A stretch of 64,000 nt of DNA from the NCBI GenBank assembly GCA_900111695.1, contig FOHD01000007.1:62001-126000 (forward strand). The letters are read 5' to 3'. The translations under genes were made by a program, and so were the position numbers. This DNA is from Olsenella sp. KH3B4. Its GTDB lineage: Bacteria; Actinomycetota; Coriobacteriia; Coriobacteriales; Atopobiaceae. The notes under the pieces were generated by a model, which saw only the letters and a list, made by a program, of their open reading frames with translations, ran no database searches and was not told the DNA's origin. Shown here piece after piece: positions 19,393 through 30,151 of the stretch (the stretch's first letter is position 1; each line of letters starts with the position of its first letter).

Positions 19393-19468
19393 TGGTGGAG
19401 ACAATGGGGTTCGAACCCACGACCTCAGGCTTGCAAAGCCCGCGCTCTCCCAGCTGAGCTATGTCCCC
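19393..19468 (-). tRNA. tRNA-Ala (anticodon TGC)
   Basis: The 76-base cloverleaf has acceptor GGGGACA, T-arm GGTTCGAACC, anticodon loop TTTGCAA and an encoded CCA. Confidence 0.96.
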
Positions 19469-19473
19469 TTATA

Positions 19474-19518
19474 AATAATCACCCCAGCGGCGACTCGGCT
19501 AACGCTGGGGTGACTATT
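19474..19518. terminator. Hairpin between tRNA-Ile and tRNA-Ala
   Basis: A 16-bp stem with one wobble pair (TCACCCCAGCG/CGCTGGGGTGA core) lies between the two tRNAs. An AT-rich run follows on the minus strand, so it may terminate or be an RNA-processing signal. Confidence 0.5.
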
Positions 19519-19527
19519 GTCAAAAGG

Positions 19528-19604
19528 TGGTGGGCCTGACAAGGTTCGAACTTGTGACCTCCCGGTTATCAGCCGGACGCTCTGACCAACTGAGCTACAG
19601 GCCC
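19528..19604 (-). tRNA. tRNA-Ile (anticodon GAT)
   Basis: The 77-base cloverleaf has acceptor GGGCCTG/CAGGCCC, anticodon loop CTGATAA and an encoded CCA. It pairs with the adjacent tRNA-Ala; this Ile-Ala pair is more often seen inside rRNA operons, but no rRNA is visible here. Confidence 0.96.
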
Positions 19605-19688
19605 AACGCAAGTAGGAATACTACACCCCAAGCCAAGGGTAGGTCAACAACATATATCGAGAAATTTTGGGGGATTCGTAGGGGTCCA

Positions 19689-19809
19689 ACAACGGAGGTT
19701 GAGGACGATGCTCCCTTCTCGGGCTTCTGGCACCCGCCTGAGCCGTCCACTATGCTCCGTTGTCCCAGTATTGGTAGCTCTACGTAGAAGTTTTCGTGAC
19801 CTCCGTTGT
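19689..19809. promoter_or_regulatory. Three copies of ACAACGGAG upstream of a nuclease-family gene
   Basis: ACAACGGAG lies at 19689-19697 and its complement CTCCGTTGT at 19755-19763 and 19801-19809. The outer pair extends to 11 bases (ACAACGGAGGT/ACCTCCGTTGT). The spacing and the position just before the gene at 19865 suggest operators; no known regulator motif is matched. Confidence 0.3.
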
Positions 19810-19864
19810 ATGTTTTCGCAGTTTGGGTAGGATAGGCGGGCAACAGCACAACAGGGGGTACCGC

Positions 19865-20401
19865 ATGCTCGTAGAAATGGACATCAAGACAGTAGTGATT
19901 GGCGGGGGCCCAGTCTCCTCGCTCATCGTCCTCATGCCAGCCAAACAGGACGAGAAGGAGCCGCTCAGCCTTCCCATCCGCATAGGCTCGGTGGAGGCAA
20001 CGGCTATCAGCATGGGCGTGAACCCCGACAGCAGCGCTCGGCCCATGACGCATGACCTGCTCAAGTCCGTGCTTGAGTCCCTAGGCGGACACCTGCGCAG
20101 CGTCATCATTAGTGACGTCTCTGGAACCACGTTTTTTGCACAGCTCGACATTGTGAACGAGGAGGGCAGGCAGATTCTGGTCGACTGCCGTCCATCGGAC
20201 GCAATCGCCCTAGCTGTGCGCTGCGGGGCGCCGCTCTTTGCCGAGCAGGCAGTTCTCGACGTGGCCGCCATGCCAGATTTTGGCGCCATCGAGGACCAGG
20301 AGCATGACCAGGAGATGAAAGACTTCCACGACTTTGTTGAGGGCCTCTCGCCGGATGACTTCAACGTAACCGACGGCGGCGACGGCGCACCGCAAAAATG
20401 A
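19865..20401 (+). CDS. Bifunctional nuclease family protein (DUF151)
   Basis: The 178-aa protein has the DUF151 pattern: PIRIGSVEATAIS, the SARPMTHDLLKSVLESLGG segment, and ILVDCRPSDAIALAVRCGAPLFA. Plant and bacterial members have been reported with nuclease activity; the bacterial role is unclear. The C-terminal 30 residues are acidic. The ATG at 19865 has GGGGG upstream; longer in-frame starts lack a site. The stop codon TGA is the first three bases of a palindromic repeat. It is convergent with gyrA. Confidence 0.85.
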   Translation: MLVEMDIKTVVIGGGPVSSLIVLMPAKQDEKEPLSLPIRIGSVEATAISMGVNPDSSARPMTHDLLKSVLESLGGHLRSVIISDVSGTTFFAQLDIVNEEGRQILVDCRPSDAIALAVRCGAPLFAEQAVLDVAAMPDFGAIEDQEHDQEMKDFHDFVEGLSPDDFNVTDGGDGAPQK

Positions 20402-20427
20402 GACAAAGGGACTGTCCCTCTGTCTCA
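20399..20427. repeat. Palindromic repeat TGAGACAAAGGGAC, copy A
   Basis: The 29-base sequence reads TGAGACAAAGGGAC, one base, then its complement with one mismatch. Its first three bases are the stop codon of the gene ending at 20401. Confidence 0.9.
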
Positions 20428-20436
20428 TCGAGTCAC

Positions 20437-20482
20437 AAGAAAAGGACCCGGCAGCCAGCTTACCGGCTGTCGGGTCCTCTTG
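20437..20482. terminator. Bidirectional terminator between the two palindromes
   Basis: The stem AGGACCCGGCAGCC pairs with GGCTGTCGGGTCCT (one wobble) over an 8-base loop, flanked by A-rich and T-containing sequence, between the convergent nuclease-family gene and gyrA. Confidence 0.7.
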
Positions 20483-20484
20483 TA

Positions 20485-20513
20485 TGAGACAAAGGGACTG
20501 TCCCTTTGTCTCA
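20485..20513. repeat. Palindromic repeat TGAGACAAAGGGAC, copy B
   Basis: This is a perfect 14-bp palindrome around one central base. Read on the minus strand, its first three bases are the TGA stop of gyrA. Confidence 0.9.
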
Positions 20514-23330
20514 CTCCTCGTCGAGGAGGTCGGGGGAGACCTCCTCGTCGCCGCCAATGTCGACGGGCTCCTCGTCGTCGGCATCCTTGGCACCGGCCGC
20601 CGCAAGGTCGAGCATGCCCTGGTTGGCGTCGTGCTTGGGTGCCTTCTTCTTGTGAGCAACCATGCGTGCCACGGCGGAGACGTGGTCGCTGGCAGCGAGG
20701 TTCATGACCTTCACGCCCTGCGTGGAGCGGCCGAGCTTGGGAATGTCGCTCGTCTTGACGCGGATGACCACACCGTCGACCGAGACAATCATGAGCTCAT
20801 GCTGCGGTCCAACCACACGGCAGGCAACGAGGTTGCCCTTCTTGGCCGTCATGGCAATGGTGAAGACGCCCTGGCCGCCGCGCTTGTGCTCGGGGTAGTC
20901 GGCGACGGGGGTGCGCTTGCCGTAACCGTTCTCGGTGATCACGAACAGGTCGCCGTTGCCGTTGGTGATCTCCATACCCAGCATCGACGCGCCACCCTTG
21001 AGGGTGATGCCGCGGACGCCGGAGGTATCCCTACCCATGGCGCGGACGTCAGACTCGTCAAACAGGATGGCCTTGCCGTCGGTGGTCACGAGGATGACCT
21101 TATCGCCGGCGCGCACCCGCCTCACGTTGACCAGCTCGTCGCCGGACTTGAGGTTGATAGCAATGAGACCGTCGCGACGGGTGCGGTCGTACTCTGACAT
21201 GGCCGTCTTCTTCACCATGCCGTTCTTGGTGGCGAACATGAGATAGTCGTCGGCGGGGAAGTCGCGGCAGGTAATCACGGCTGTGGGGTGTTCGCCCTCG
21301 GAGAGCGAGAGCACGTTCACAATGGCCGACCCACGCGCCTGACGGCTGCCGATGGGCAGCTCGTGGACCTTCAGACGGTAGACGCGCCCAAAGTTGGTGA
21401 AGAACATCACGTAGTCGTGGGTCGATGCCACAAAGAGGTCCTCGACAAAGTCGTTGTCCTTCAGCGAGAGACCCTGGACACCCTTGCCGCCGCGACGCTG
21501 CGAGCGGTACGTGGCAACGGGCAGGCGCTTGATATAGCCGGAGTGGGTAACGGTGACCACCATGTCCTCCTCGGCGATAAGGTCCTCGACGTCGAGGTCC
21601 TGCGCCTCCTGGGAGGAGATGCTGGTGCGGCGCTTGTCGGCAAAGCGCTCCACAATCTGGCCGAGCTCGTCCTTGATGACGCCCAGGATTTTCTCGCGGT
21701 GGGCGAGAAGGTCGCGGTAGTAGTCGATGAGCTTGTGGAGCTCGTCGATCTCGGCAGCAAGTTGCTCGCGAGCCAGCCCGGTGAGCTTGCGCAGGCGCAT
21801 GGCGAGAATGGCGTCGCACTGCGGGCCGTCCAGGCCAAAGCGCTCGTTCATGCGGTGCTTTGCCTCGGCCTCGGTCTCGGAGGAGCGGATGATGTGCACG
21901 ATCTCGTCGATGTTGTCGACGGCGATGAGCAGGCCCTCCTTGATGTGCACGTCCTTCAGCGCCTTGTCGAGGTCAAACTGGGTGCGCCTGGTCACCACGT
22001 CAATCTGGTGGTTGATGTAGTACTGCAGCATCTCGCGCAGTGTGAGCGTGCGGGGCACGCCGTCTACCAGGGCAATGTCGATGGCGTTGAAGTTGGACTG
22101 CAGCGCCGTCTTCTTGTAGAGGTTGTTGAGCACCACCTGCGGGACGGCACCCTGCTTGAGGTCGATGACAATGCGCATGCCCTTGCGGTTGGACTCGTCG
22201 CGCATGTCCGAGATGCCCTCGATCTTCTTCTCGTTGACCGCCTGGGCGATCTTCTCCTGGAGAAGGCCCTTGTTGACGGCATAGGGAATCTCGGTGACCA
22301 CCAGGCGCTGGCGGCCGTTCTTGACCTGCTCGACGTGGACCTTGGCGCGCACGGTGATGCAGCCACGCCCGGTCTCGTAGGTGTCGCGAATGCCATCGGT
22401 GCCCATGATGACGCCGCCCGTGGGGAAGTCCGGCCCGGGAAGAACGGTCATGAGCTCGTCGGTCGTGGCCTCGGGGTTGTCGATGAGCATGTTCACGGCT
22501 GCCGCGACCTCGCGGAGGTTGTGGGGCGGCACGTTGGTTGCCATGCCAACGGCGATGCCCGAGGAGCCGTTCACGAGGAGGTTAGGGAACCTCGACGGGA
22601 GAACGGCGGGCTCAGTGAGCGACTCGTCGTAGTTGGGTTGGAGGTCGACGGTCTCCTTGTTGAGGTCGGCGAGCATCTCCATGGCTGCGCGGGTGAGGCG
22701 GCTCTCGGTGTAACGCATGGCCGCCGGGGGGTCACCGTCGATGGAGCCAAAGTTGCCGTGGCCATCGATAAGCGGCAGGCGCATCGAGAAGTCCTGCGCC
22801 ATGCGGACCATCGAGTCATAGATGGCGGCGTCACCATGGGGGTGGTACTTACCCATGACCTCGCCGACCGTCCAGGCCGACTTCTTGTGGGGCTTGTTGG
22901 GCGTGATGCCCGCCTCGTTCATGGCGTAGAGGATGCGCCTGTGAACGGGCTTCAGGCCGTCTCGCACGTCCGGCAGGGCGCGCGCCACGATGACCGACAT
23001 CGAGTACTCGAGGAAGGACTGCTTCATCTCGGTAGCCATGTCGGTGGGCTTGAGCGTGCCACCGTGGATGTCAGTGAGGTCAAGGCGGGTGCCAGCCTCG
23101 TCGGAGATCGTGTGGTCGAGGTCCGCGCCGGCAAGATGACCTACATCCTCAGAATCGGAGTCCTCCTCCTCCTCGTCGTCATCCGAGTCGTCATCCTCGG
23201 CGGTGTCGTAGTCCTCGTCCTCCGAGACCTCATCGTCTTCGATCTCGTCGCCCTCGTCTGGGCCCATACCGTTCTCGAGGTCGTCCTCGTCGTCGGCGGG
23301 ACCGTGGTTCCTGTTGTTATCGTCTGCCAC
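20511..23330 (-). CDS. gyrA: DNA gyrase subunit A
   Basis: This is the breakage-reunion subunit of gyrase, which with GyrB introduces negative supercoils. The protein is 939 aa. The catalytic tyrosine is Tyr207 in [10 protein letters not shown], and the C-terminal wrapping domain has the GyrA box QRRGGKG. Compared with E. coli (Tyr122) the core is shifted by about 85 residues, because of an N-terminal extension dominated by Asp and Glu (runs such as [18 protein letters not shown]). The C-terminal tail is also acidic. The ATG lies 42 bases after gyrB, so the two are co-transcribed. The stop codon lies within palindromic repeat B. Confidence 0.97.
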   Translation of the reverse strand: MADDNNRNHGPADDEDDLENGMGPDEGDEIEDDEVSEDEDYDTAEDDDSDDDEEEEDSDSEDVGHLAGADLDHTISDEAGTRLDLTDIHGGTLKPTDMATEMKQSFLEYSMSVIVARALPDVRDGLKPVHRRILYAMNEAGITPNKPHKKSAWTVGEVMGKYHPHGDAAIYDSMVRMAQDFSMRLPLIDGHGNFGSIDGDPPAAMRYTESRLTRAAMEMLADLNKETVDLQPNYDESLTEPAVLPSRFPNLLVNGSSGIAVGMATNVPPHNLREVAAAVNMLIDNPEATTDELMTVLPGPDFPTGGVIMGTDGIRDTYETGRGCITVRAKVHVEQVKNGRQRLVVTEIPYAVNKGLLQEKIAQAVNEKKIEGISDMRDESNRKGMRIVIDLKQGAVPQVVLNNLYKKTALQSNFNAIDIALVDGVPRTLTLREMLQYYINHQIDVVTRRTQFDLDKALKDVHIKEGLLIAVDNIDEIVHIIRSSETEAEAKHRMNERFGLDGPQCDAILAMRLRKLTGLAREQLAAEIDELHKLIDYYRDLLAHREKILGVIKDELGQIVERFADKRRTSISSQEAQDLDVEDLIAEEDMVVTVTHSGYIKRLPVATYRSQRRGGKGVQGLSLKDNDFVEDLFVASTHDYVMFFTNFGRVYRLKVHELPIGSRQARGSAIVNVLSLSEGEHPTAVITCRDFPADDYLMFATKNGMVKKTAMSEYDRTRRDGLIAINLKSGDELVNVRRVRAGDKVILVTTDGKAILFDESDVRAMGRDTSGVRGITLKGGASMLGMEITNGNGDLFVITENGYGKRTPVADYPEHKRGGQGVFTIAMTAKKGNLVACRVVGPQHELMIVSVDGVVIRVKTSDIPKLGRSTQGVKVMNLAASDHVSAVARMVAHKKKAPKHDANQGMLDLAAAGAKDADDEEPVDIGGDEEVSPDLLDEE

Positions 23331-23372
23331 GAGTTGCCTTTCTCATGTCTCGCTTGTAGCGCCCTGCGGGCC

Positions 23373-25373
<2,001 letters not shown>

Positions 25374-25468
25374 TCAAGTGTACTCCATGGGCACTTTTCT
25401 TCTTGGCACACAAGAATTAGGGCCATCTAAAACAGAATCCCTGCGCATCAGCGGCGCGGAGAGGCACG

Positions 25469-26005
25469 CTAGAGACGAGAAGTCCCATCTTTCGTGTCTC
25501 TGCTCTTTTCTCGCCTAAACGACAGGCTCATGGCCTTGTAGACGCTCTCTCTGAGAGATTCCGGTACGGATTCTGCAAGCTTCTCGACAGTGTCCTGCTC
25601 GCTTCCGGTAAGTTCTGGCAGCGGTGTCTTGGGCATAGGGGCGCCGGGGGCACCTGTTGTACGCTCCTTGCGCGGAGCTGCACCGTGACCGTACTGGGAG
25701 ACGATGAACTCGATTTCAGAGACCTCGAGCCCGCCCATCGAGAGGCGAGCGCGGTAGACCTCGCGGTTGGCCCTAAAGTCTACGGCACGCATGCGCGAGT
25801 CCACGTAGACGCCAAGTATGGGCGCCGCGCCTTTCACGTGAGGTTCCTTGAGAAAGACGCCCGTGGTGTGGGCACGTTCCACATCGCCATTCACGTTGTG
25901 CCACACGTACGCCGCGCGCTGGTTGGCGCTCATGGAGCGGCGTACTTCGGGGTTTGAGAACATGCCCTTGAGCAGCGACGATATGCCTTCGTAATCCTCA
26001 CTCAC
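25469..26005 (-). CDS. DUF721 / DciA-like protein
   Basis: This 178-aa protein starts at a GTG that overlaps the recF stop by 8 bases (GGTGAGTGA), so translation is probably coupled. The position between recF and gyrB is where DUF721 proteins are conserved in actinobacteria. DciA proteins of the same family load or assist DnaB helicase in bacteria lacking DnaC/DnaI, and no dnaC/dnaI is seen in this window. The N-terminal part (WHNVNGDVERAHTTGVFL) fits the DUF721 core loosely. The C-terminal 70 residues are polar. The helicase-loader role is inference. Confidence 0.65.
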   Translation of the reverse strand: MSEDYEGISSLLKGMFSNPEVRRSMSANQRAAYVWHNVNGDVERAHTTGVFLKEPHVKGAAPILGVYVDSRMRAVDFRANREVYRARLSMGGLEVSEIEFIVSQYGHGAAPRKERTTGAPGAPMPKTPLPELTGSEQDTVEKLAESVPESLRESVYKAMSLSFRREKSRDTKDGTSRL

Positions 26006-27086
26006 CAAACTCCACCACCTTCGAGCGGCCAAGGAGCTCATCCGAGAAGTACCCAAGGTTGGTGGTGGTGACCACCGTCTGAATGCCGCTCTGGGCAAAC
26101 TCGATTACGGACTGTCTGCGCGTCTCGTCTAGCTCTGACATCACGTCGTCCAGAAGCAACAGGGGACGCGATCCGGTAACGTCCTCCGAGACGAGGACCT
26201 CGGCCATCTTGAGGGCAAGCACGATGGAGCGCTGCTGGCCCTGAGAACCAAAGCTTCGCGCGTCTCGTCCGTCGATGGAAAAGACCACGTCGTCGCGATG
26301 CGGGCCAACCGTGGTCTGCTGGCGGCGGAGGTCGTCCTGACGCGCCTCCTCCAGACGGGTGAGAAAACGCTCGGCAAGTTCCTCGCGCGATGACGCAAGA
26401 GGATCGTCGCAAACGGTGCTTTGATAGGTGCAGGAAAGCTTCTCCCCGCCGGCGATGCTGCCATAGACGTCCAGGATTTTCTCGCGCAGGCGCTCAAAGA
26501 GGCGCACGCGGGCCTGGAGCAGGGTGGCACCGCCCACGGCAACGGAGGAATCCCAGGCGCTTAACAGCGAGAGATCGGGCCTCTCGTCCTTAAGAAGCCT
26601 ATTTCTCTGCTCAATGGCGCGCGTGTAGGCAGCGAGGAGCTTGGAGTAGCCCACGGCCGCCTGGCAGCCAAAGCCGTCCAGCTCCGCTCGGCGAAAGGAC
26701 GCACCACGTTTCACGAGCGAGAGGTCATCCGGGCAGAAGAGCACGCTCATGAGAGAGGCGGGCATGTCCGCCGCCTGGCAGCGCTTGCCGTTGCGCGAGA
26801 ACTGCCGGCGCTGTGGAGTGATGTCGCAGGCAACATCCACCACGCGACCGTCACCCGTAAGACGCGCGGCAATGCGGGCACGCTCACAGCCGGACAGGAT
26901 GAGCTGCGACGGCGTGGGGTGCCTAAACGACACCCCCGCCGTGAGCATCTGCAGAGCCTCGACGGTGTTGGTCTTGCCCACGGCGTTTCTCCCCACAAGG
27001 ATCGTAGTTGTGGGCGAGAAGGCCACCTCGCGCTCGCGGAAGTTCCTGAACTGCTCGAGCCCCAGGCTCTCTACAAGAAGGCCCAC
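25998..27086 (-). CDS. recF: DNA replication and repair protein RecF
   Basis: This SMC-like ATPase helps load RecA at single-strand gaps with RecO and RecR. The protein is 362 aa. Walker A GRNAVGKT is at residues 32-39, and the signature (FGSQGQQRSIVLALKMAE) and Walker B (LLLLDDVMSELD) are intact. The GTG start lies immediately after the dnaN stop. The gene belongs to the dnaN-recF-DUF721-gyrB-gyrA cluster. Confidence 0.96.
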   Translation of the reverse strand: MGLLVESLGLEQFRNFREREVAFSPTTTILVGRNAVGKTNTVEALQMLTAGVSFRHPTPSQLILSGCERARIAARLTGDGRVVDVACDITPQRRQFSRNGKRCQAADMPASLMSVLFCPDDLSLVKRGASFRRAELDGFGCQAAVGYSKLLAAYTRAIEQRNRLLKDERPDLSLLSAWDSSVAVGGATLLQARVRLFERLREKILDVYGSIAGGEKLSCTYQSTVCDDPLASSREELAERFLTRLEEARQDDLRRQQTTVGPHRDDVVFSIDGRDARSFGSQGQQRSIVLALKMAEVLVSEDVTGSRPLLLLDDVMSELDETRRQSVIEFAQSGIQTVVTTTNLGYFSDELLGRSKVVEFGE

Positions 27087-27087
27087 G

Positions 27088-28185
27088 CTACATCCGTACG
27101 GGCATCAGCATGTAGAGGTAGTTGACCTTACCGTTGGTCTTGAAGATGCCTGGCTGCATGTTGCTCTGCAGCTCAAGGACCAGCTCCTTCTTGTCGGAGA
27201 TGGCGTTCACGCAGTCGAAGACGTAGTGATAGTTAAGTGCAATGGAGAGACTCTGACCCTCAACCTCAACGGGCAGGAGCTCGCTGGACTCACCCTGGTC
27301 GGGCGAGGAAGCCGAGAGACGCATGACCTTGCCATCGGCGTCGATGTCAAAGCGCACGGAGGCGTTGGAGATCGCCACGACCGAGACGCGCTTGAGCGCA
27401 GCCGCGAAGGCCTCGACGTCTATGCGCACCGAGGTGTTGCAGCTCGACGGCAGGAGCTGACGGTAGTCAGGGAAGTTCCCCTCGATCTTGCTCGAGATGA
27501 AGGTCGTGTTGCCAAAGGTGAAGACCACCTGGGTGTCGGTGGTGCCAATGGAGATGTGCTCCTCCAGGTTGGGCATCGAGAGCACATCATGGAAGACGGG
27601 GCCGGGCACGATGGTGCTGAACTCTCCCTCGCCCGTCTCGGCAGAAGCGTCGCAGACGGCCAGGCGGTAGGAGTCCGTTGCCACGAGTCGAATGGTGTTG
27701 TTGGCGGCCGTGAGTAGAACGCCCTGCAGGATGGGCCGTGTGGTCTCCTTGGAGGTCACCTTGTAGACCTTGTCGACCATGCCGGAGAGCAACTCGCTCG
27801 GAAGCTCTGTGGCGTCCTCGAGAGAGTACTCGGGGAAGGCAGGCCAATCGGCAGGGTTCAGGGTGTTAAGACGGAACGAGGACTTCTCGCACGAGATAGA
27901 GATCGTGCGCTCGCCGCCATCAAAGGTCACCGCAGCGTCGTCCAGCGTCTTCACGATGCTCGTGAGCATTTTGCCCGAGACAACGGTCTCGCCAGATTCC
28001 TCCACATTCGCGGGAATGCGGTGGCGAATCGAAATGGTGAGGTTGTTAGTCTGGAACTCGAGCGTGCCCTCCTCGGCCTTGATGTAGATGCCTGAGAGCA
28101 AGGGAAGAGTTGAGTTGGTCCCCATGCCCTTGGCAACGACTGACAGTGCCTTGAGAAGTGAAGACTGACTTACGGTGAACCTCAT
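27088..28185 (-). CDS. dnaN: DNA polymerase III beta subunit (sliding clamp)
   Basis: This is the ring-shaped processivity clamp of the replicase. The 365-aa protein has the family start (MRFTVSQSSLLKALSVVAKG), three repeated clamp domains and the conserved C-terminus ending YLYMLMPVRM. The usual dnaA-dnaN order is kept, with a 234-base AT-rich spacer upstream that seems to contain part of the origin and probably its promoter. Confidence 0.97.
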   Translation of the reverse strand: MRFTVSQSSLLKALSVVAKGMGTNSTLPLLSGIYIKAEEGTLEFQTNNLTISIRHRIPANVEESGETVVSGKMLTSIVKTLDDAAVTFDGGERTISISCEKSSFRLNTLNPADWPAFPEYSLEDATELPSELLSGMVDKVYKVTSKETTRPILQGVLLTAANNTIRLVATDSYRLAVCDASAETGEGEFSTIVPGPVFHDVLSMPNLEEHISIGTTDTQVVFTFGNTTFISSKIEGNFPDYRQLLPSSCNTSVRIDVEAFAAALKRVSVVAISNASVRFDIDADGKVMRLSASSPDQGESSELLPVEVEGQSLSIALNYHYVFDCVNAISDKKELVLELQSNMQPGIFKTNGKVNYLYMLMPVRM

Positions 28186-28195
28186 GGCTGCCCTC

Positions 28196-28270
28196 TCTTA
28201 TCTATTAGTTCTTTATCTATATATAAAAGCAATAGTAGTAATAAGGTCTGTCTAAAAGTTGAGAACTCGA
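28196..28270 (+). other. Candidate origin unwinding element (DnaA-trio type)
   Basis: In the dnaA-dnaN spacer an AT-rich stretch (28198-28232, containing ATCTATATATAAAAGC) is followed by TAGTAGTAATAA at 28233-28244. A short mixed spacer and a box-like AGTTGAGAAC at 28257-28266 come next, with TGTTGATAAC at 28347-28356 farther on. AT-rich DNA, TAG/TAA trinucleotides, spacer, DnaA box is the order of the B. subtilis unwinding element, with the trios running away from the box in the 3'-to-5' direction. The arrangement is seen directly; the function is inferred. Confidence 0.55.
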
Positions 28271-28419
28271 AAACTCGCTGGTAGATGCCATAACAAATCT
28301 TCCGGTTCGTCTTCTCGGAACTAGTGGTTCTCGACGGTCGAAGTCATGTTGATAACTCTCTCAACACTGTGTTCCCACTTTTCGAGGGTTTTCGTACGCC
28401 TTTCTCCCGTCTTTTTGAC

Positions 28420-29982
28420 CTACGTGTTCTCGGTGATGTTATCGCGGATCTGCACCAGCCGGTCGTGGTAGATTTTGTCCTCCTTGCGCTTCTTGTCCAC
28501 CACCCTGATGCTGTTGAGCATTGTGGCGTGGCTACGCCCGCCAAAATGCTCGCCAATCTCGGCGTAGGTGGCGTCGCAGAGCTCCTTCGAGAGCCACACG
28601 GCAATGTGCCGTGCGTTCATGATGTCCTTGTTGCGCTTCTCGCCCACGAGGTCCGTGTGAGAGATGTCGAAGTACTGCTCGACGGCCCGCTGAATCTCCT
28701 CAATCTTGTACTGCTTCTCGCCGTTTGGCCACGACTCCTTGGCAAGGCGGTTAATGTCCTCGCGCGAGAGCTCCTCACCGTGCTGCTCGCGATGCGTCTC
28801 GGCGATGAGACAGCGCTGGCAGAACCCCTCGATCACACGGATGTTGGTGCCCGCCCGCTCGGCCATGTAGCTGATGTTCTCCTTCGAGATGGTGCCCGTG
28901 ATGGCCAGTCCCACGTGGCCCTCGGCGGCGTCCTCGTGCATGCGCTCGCAGAAGGTGGTGATGAGTCGCAGCTTGAGCTCGTAGTTTGGCACCTGGATCG
29001 ATGTCGAGAAGCCCGAGTCCAGGCGGCTTGTCACGCGCTCGTCGAAGGCCGCCTCGGCGCCCAGCTGTGAGGGCGAGCGGTCTGCGGCGAGTACGATTTG
29101 CTTGCCGGCGCTGGTGAGGTGATTGAACGCATCAAAGAAGAAGTCGATGGTGCCCGCCTTGCCGGCGAGCTTCTGGATGTCGTCGATGATAAGAACGTCG
29201 ATGTCGTAATAGTGGTCGCGCAGGATGTCCGGAGCAGACCTCTCGCGGTGTGACATGGCAGTGGTGTAGTCGGTGATGAAGGACGAGCCATCCTTGTACA
29301 CGCAAACGCGGGTGGGGTCGTTTGCCGAGATGTAGTTCTGTATGGCGCGCAGGAGGTGCGTCTTGCCAAGCCCGCTCTTGCCATAGATGAAGAGCGGGTT
29401 GTAGGTGCGGTTCTCTCCGTTTGCCACCTGAAGCGCCGCCTGGTAGGCAAAGGTGTTCTCGTCACCCACGACAAAGCGGTCAAACGTGAGCTTTGAGTCC
29501 ATCTCCGAGATATCGTCTACCAGTGGGTTTGCCGCCCGCCGCTCGTGACCCGCGGCCTCGCGCGCGGCGTTCTCGTCGATCCAGGCGTCCTCGGGGGCGC
29601 GTGGCGGCGCAGCGGGTGCCTGGACCGTCGCGGGCGCGGCCACCTGCGGGGATGGTGCCATCCAGCGGCGCGCCTCCTCGGGCGTCACTGCCGAGCTGGT
29701 GGTGAGAGGCGCTGCATCAGGGTCTTGCACAAAGGCGATGTCAAGCGTGGTTGGTTCGAACGCAGCCTCGGTGAGACACTCGTTAATGACTTCGAGGTGC
29801 TTCGAGAGGCGGTTCTTGACCGTGCGGCTGTGTGTCTCAACGTGGAGGACGCCAGAATCCAGCGACGTTGGCGAGCAACTGCGTAGCATGGCCATGACCG
29901 ACCCGGGCAGGCAGCGCTTGCTCACCAGGTCGAACATGTCCTGCCATAGCGCTTCGGTGTCTGAGTCAATCCCTGGTTCCAT
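28420..29982 (-). CDS. dnaA: Chromosomal replication initiator DnaA
   Basis: This AAA+ initiator melts oriC and loads DnaB. The protein is 520 aa. Domain I is followed by a Pro/Ala-rich domain II (about residues 115-175), then AAA+ domain III with Walker A GKSGLGKT and Walker B VLIIDDIQ, and domain IV. The recognition-helix signature reads GGRSHATML with Ser484 where most DnaA proteins have Asp (E. coli Asp433 in GGRDHTTV), and Ala instead of Thr two residues on. The ATG at 29982 has GAGAGGG upstream. A TATAAT (30049-30044, minus strand) next to a DnaA-like box suggests autoregulation. Confidence 0.96.
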   Translation of the reverse strand: MEPGIDSDTEALWQDMFDLVSKRCLPGSVMAMLRSCSPTSLDSGVLHVETHSRTVKNRLSKHLEVINECLTEAAFEPTTLDIAFVQDPDAAPLTTSSAVTPEEARRWMAPSPQVAAPATVQAPAAPPRAPEDAWIDENAAREAAGHERRAANPLVDDISEMDSKLTFDRFVVGDENTFAYQAALQVANGENRTYNPLFIYGKSGLGKTHLLRAIQNYISANDPTRVCVYKDGSSFITDYTTAMSHRERSAPDILRDHYYDIDVLIIDDIQKLAGKAGTIDFFFDAFNHLTSAGKQIVLAADRSPSQLGAEAAFDERVTSRLDSGFSTSIQVPNYELKLRLITTFCERMHEDAAEGHVGLAITGTISKENISYMAERAGTNIRVIEGFCQRCLIAETHREQHGEELSREDINRLAKESWPNGEKQYKIEEIQRAVEQYFDISHTDLVGEKRNKDIMNARHIAVWLSKELCDATYAEIGEHFGGRSHATMLNSIRVVDKKRKEDKIYHDRLVQIRDNITENT

Positions 29983-30043
29983 TGCGTGCGTCCCTCTCGG
30001 CGCTCGTGGGCGCAATCGGCGCCCGTCCCTCGTGCGAGAGACC

Positions 30044-30118
30044 ATTATAAAGATATTGTTGAAAACTCTCCCTTATGAACACCTGTAAGCGGCGAGAACA
30101 ACGAGAAATGTTGAAAAC
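30044..30118 (-). promoter_or_regulatory. dnaA promoter with two DnaA-box-like sites
   Basis: On the minus strand a perfect TATAAT lies at 30049-30044. TGTTGAAAAC sites lie at 30057-30066, inside the -35/-10 spacer, and at 30109-30118. Box occupancy would cover the promoter, consistent with DnaA autorepression; that is inference. Confidence 0.5.
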
Positions 30119-30151
30119 CTACTATCTTGGCTGGTGAGTGAGGCAATGGTC

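Noticed and set aside
25829..25845. parS-like TTTCACGTGA in the DUF721 gene
   Set aside because: Four of 14 positions differ from parS and it lies in coding sequence; likely chance.
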